Of a stretch of 64,000 bases of DNA, positions 63,168 through 64,000 are shown piece after piece. Where the stretch lies: positions 310,001 through 374,000 of the forward strand of contig NZ_SKCH01000002.1 in the NCBI RefSeq assembly GCF_005434945.1, read 5' to 3'. The first letter of the stretch is position 1; every line of letters starts with the position of its first letter. The stretch is from Prescottella subtropica. GTDB taxonomy: Bacteria > Actinomycetota > Actinomycetes > Mycobacteriales > Mycobacteriaceae. The position numbers and the translations under genes were made by a program. The notes under the pieces are model-generated. The model saw only the letters and a program-made list of their open reading frames with translations. It was not told the origin of the DNA and did not search any database.

Positions 63168-63854
63168 ATGCGCATTCTGGTGGTCGACGACGATCGGGCG
63201 GTCCGCGAATCGTTGCGGCGGTCGCTGAGCTTCAACGGGTACACGGTGGAACTCGCCGTCGACGGTGTCGACGCGATCGAGAAGATCGCCGCGTCCCGTC
63301 CCGACGCGGTCGTGCTGGACGTGATGATGCCCCGACTGGACGGGCTCGAGGTGTGCCGTCGGCTGCGCAGCACCGGCGACGAGCTGCCGATCCTGGTGCT
63401 CACGGCCCGCGATTCGGTGTCCGAACGGGTCGCCGGACTCGATGCCGGCGCCGACGACTACCTGCCGAAACCGTTCGCGCTCGAGGAACTGCTCGCCCGG
63501 TTGCGGGCGCTGCTGCGCCGGGCCGGTCCGGCGTCGGCGGAGGACTCCGAGGCGTTGAAGTTCGAGGATCTGACACTGGACCCGGTGACCCGCGAGGTGA
63601 CCCGCGGCGGCCGGTCGATCAGTCTCACCCGCACCGAGTTCGCACTGCTCGAGATGCTCATGGCGAACCCTCGCCGGGTGCTCTCACGCAGCCGGATCCT
63701 CGAGGAGGTGTGGGGCTACGACTTCCCGACGTCCGGGAACGCCCTCGAGGTGTACGTCGGGTACCTGCGCCGCAAGACCGAGGCCGACGGGGAGTCCCGG
63801 CTGATCCACACCGTCCGCGGTGTCGGCTACGTGCTGCGGGAGACGCCCCCGTGA
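63168..63854 (+). CDS. mprA: Response regulator MprA
   Basis: 228 residues, OmpR/PhoB family. It is nearly identical in pattern to M. tuberculosis Mpr[21 protein letters not shown], phosphoacceptor D in [34 protein letters not shown], and the winged helix ending [18 protein letters not shown]. It responds to envelope stress and persistence signals with MprB. The stop overlaps the mprB start in GTGA. Confidence 0.95.
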   Translation: MRILVVDDDRAVRESLRRSLSFNGYTVELAVDGVDAIEKIAASRPDAVVLDVMMPRLDGLEVCRRLRSTGDELPILVLTARDSVSERVAGLDAGADDYLPKPFALEELLARLRALLRRAGPASAEDSEALKFEDLTLDPVTREVTRGGRSISLTRTEFALLEMLMANPRRVLSRSRILEEVWGYDFPTSGNALEVYVGYLRRKTEADGESRLIHTVRGVGYVLRETPP

Positions 63855-64000
63855 CGGCTGCACCCGGCCGCACCGAGATGCGTCCGCCGATGCCGTTGAC
63901 CCGGTCGGTGTCGCTGCGGTGGCGGGTGACGCTGCTCGCCGCGTCGGTGGTGGCGATCGCGGTCGCCGTCATGGCCGTGGCCGCGTACGCGGTCGTGTCG
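63851..64000 (+). CDS. mprB: Sensor kinase MprB, N-terminal part
   Basis: 50 residues to the right edge. GTG overlapping the mprA stop. The basic cytosolic start ([12 protein letters not shown]) and the first membrane helix ([24 protein letters not shown]) match the N terminus of MprB. The sensor, HAMP and kinase domains lie beyond the window. Identification rests mostly on gene order. Confidence 0.88.
   Translation, partial: MTAAPGRTEMRPPMPLTRSVSLRWRVTLLAASVVAIAVAVMAVAAYAVVS

Overview
The window is a stretch of high-GC actinobacterial chromosome with many GTG starts and 1-4 nt stop/start overlaps. It looks like a Rhodococcus or a close mycolic-acid relative. The basis is gene-by-gene resemblance to Mycobacterium tuberculosis loci: echA6, a RomA-like hydrolase, ctpE and the Rv0909/Rv0910 pair on the left; pgi, chorismate mutase, uvrD1/pcrA, an M23 peptidase, sucCD, Rv0954, perM, purN and purH on the right; and mprA/mprB at the end. 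A DypB/encapsulin pair and a DevR/DevS (DosR/DosS) pair also fit. No insertion sequence, phage, integrase or CRISPR array was seen.

Left part (1-9.4 kb): end of a DHA2-type exporter, a DUF985 cupin, the echA6 / metallo-beta-lactamase / ctpE core, a thioesterase, a small Rv0909-like protein, a Na+/H+ antiporter and an SDR. At 9.4-19 kb: a secreted tyrosine phosphatase diverges from a secreted-lipase operon that runs into a LytS/LytR-type two-component system and a sodium/carboxylate symporter. Then come an overlapping Rieske/soxR pair and a DUF485/acetate-symporter pair. An Rv0910-like gene, a substrate-binding/VWA protein, tRNA-Arg(CCU) and an M23 peptidase follow.

Stress island (22-35 kb): encapsulin plus its DyP peroxidase cargo; NsrR with NO-detoxifying flavohaemoglobin Hmp under a clear operator; a DosR-type box before a universal stress protein / F420-type oxidoreductase / universal stress protein cluster; a surface repeat protein; HtpG; and devR and devS, which here point at each other across a 44-bp perfect palindrome. 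Together these suggest a local module for hypoxia, nitric oxide and redox stress. This is inferred from sequence only.

Middle (35-45 kb): TetR, cupin, folA-thyA, cobF, a GtrA-like membrane protein, a carboxylesterase, a CmtR-type metal sensor with a divergent flavin disulfide reductase and DUF3703 protein, an uncharacterised acyltransferase-like protein, a crotonase and an ApbE-like protein. Right part (45-64 kb): mostly conserved housekeeping genes (pgi, aldehyde dehydrogenase, chorismate mutase, pcrA, sucCD, cell-division factors Rv0954/PerM, purN-purH). It also has a small leader-ORF/terminator arrangement before a 71-residue protein, a hydrolase, an AEC permease, a cysteine-free S18 protein and mprA with the start of mprB.
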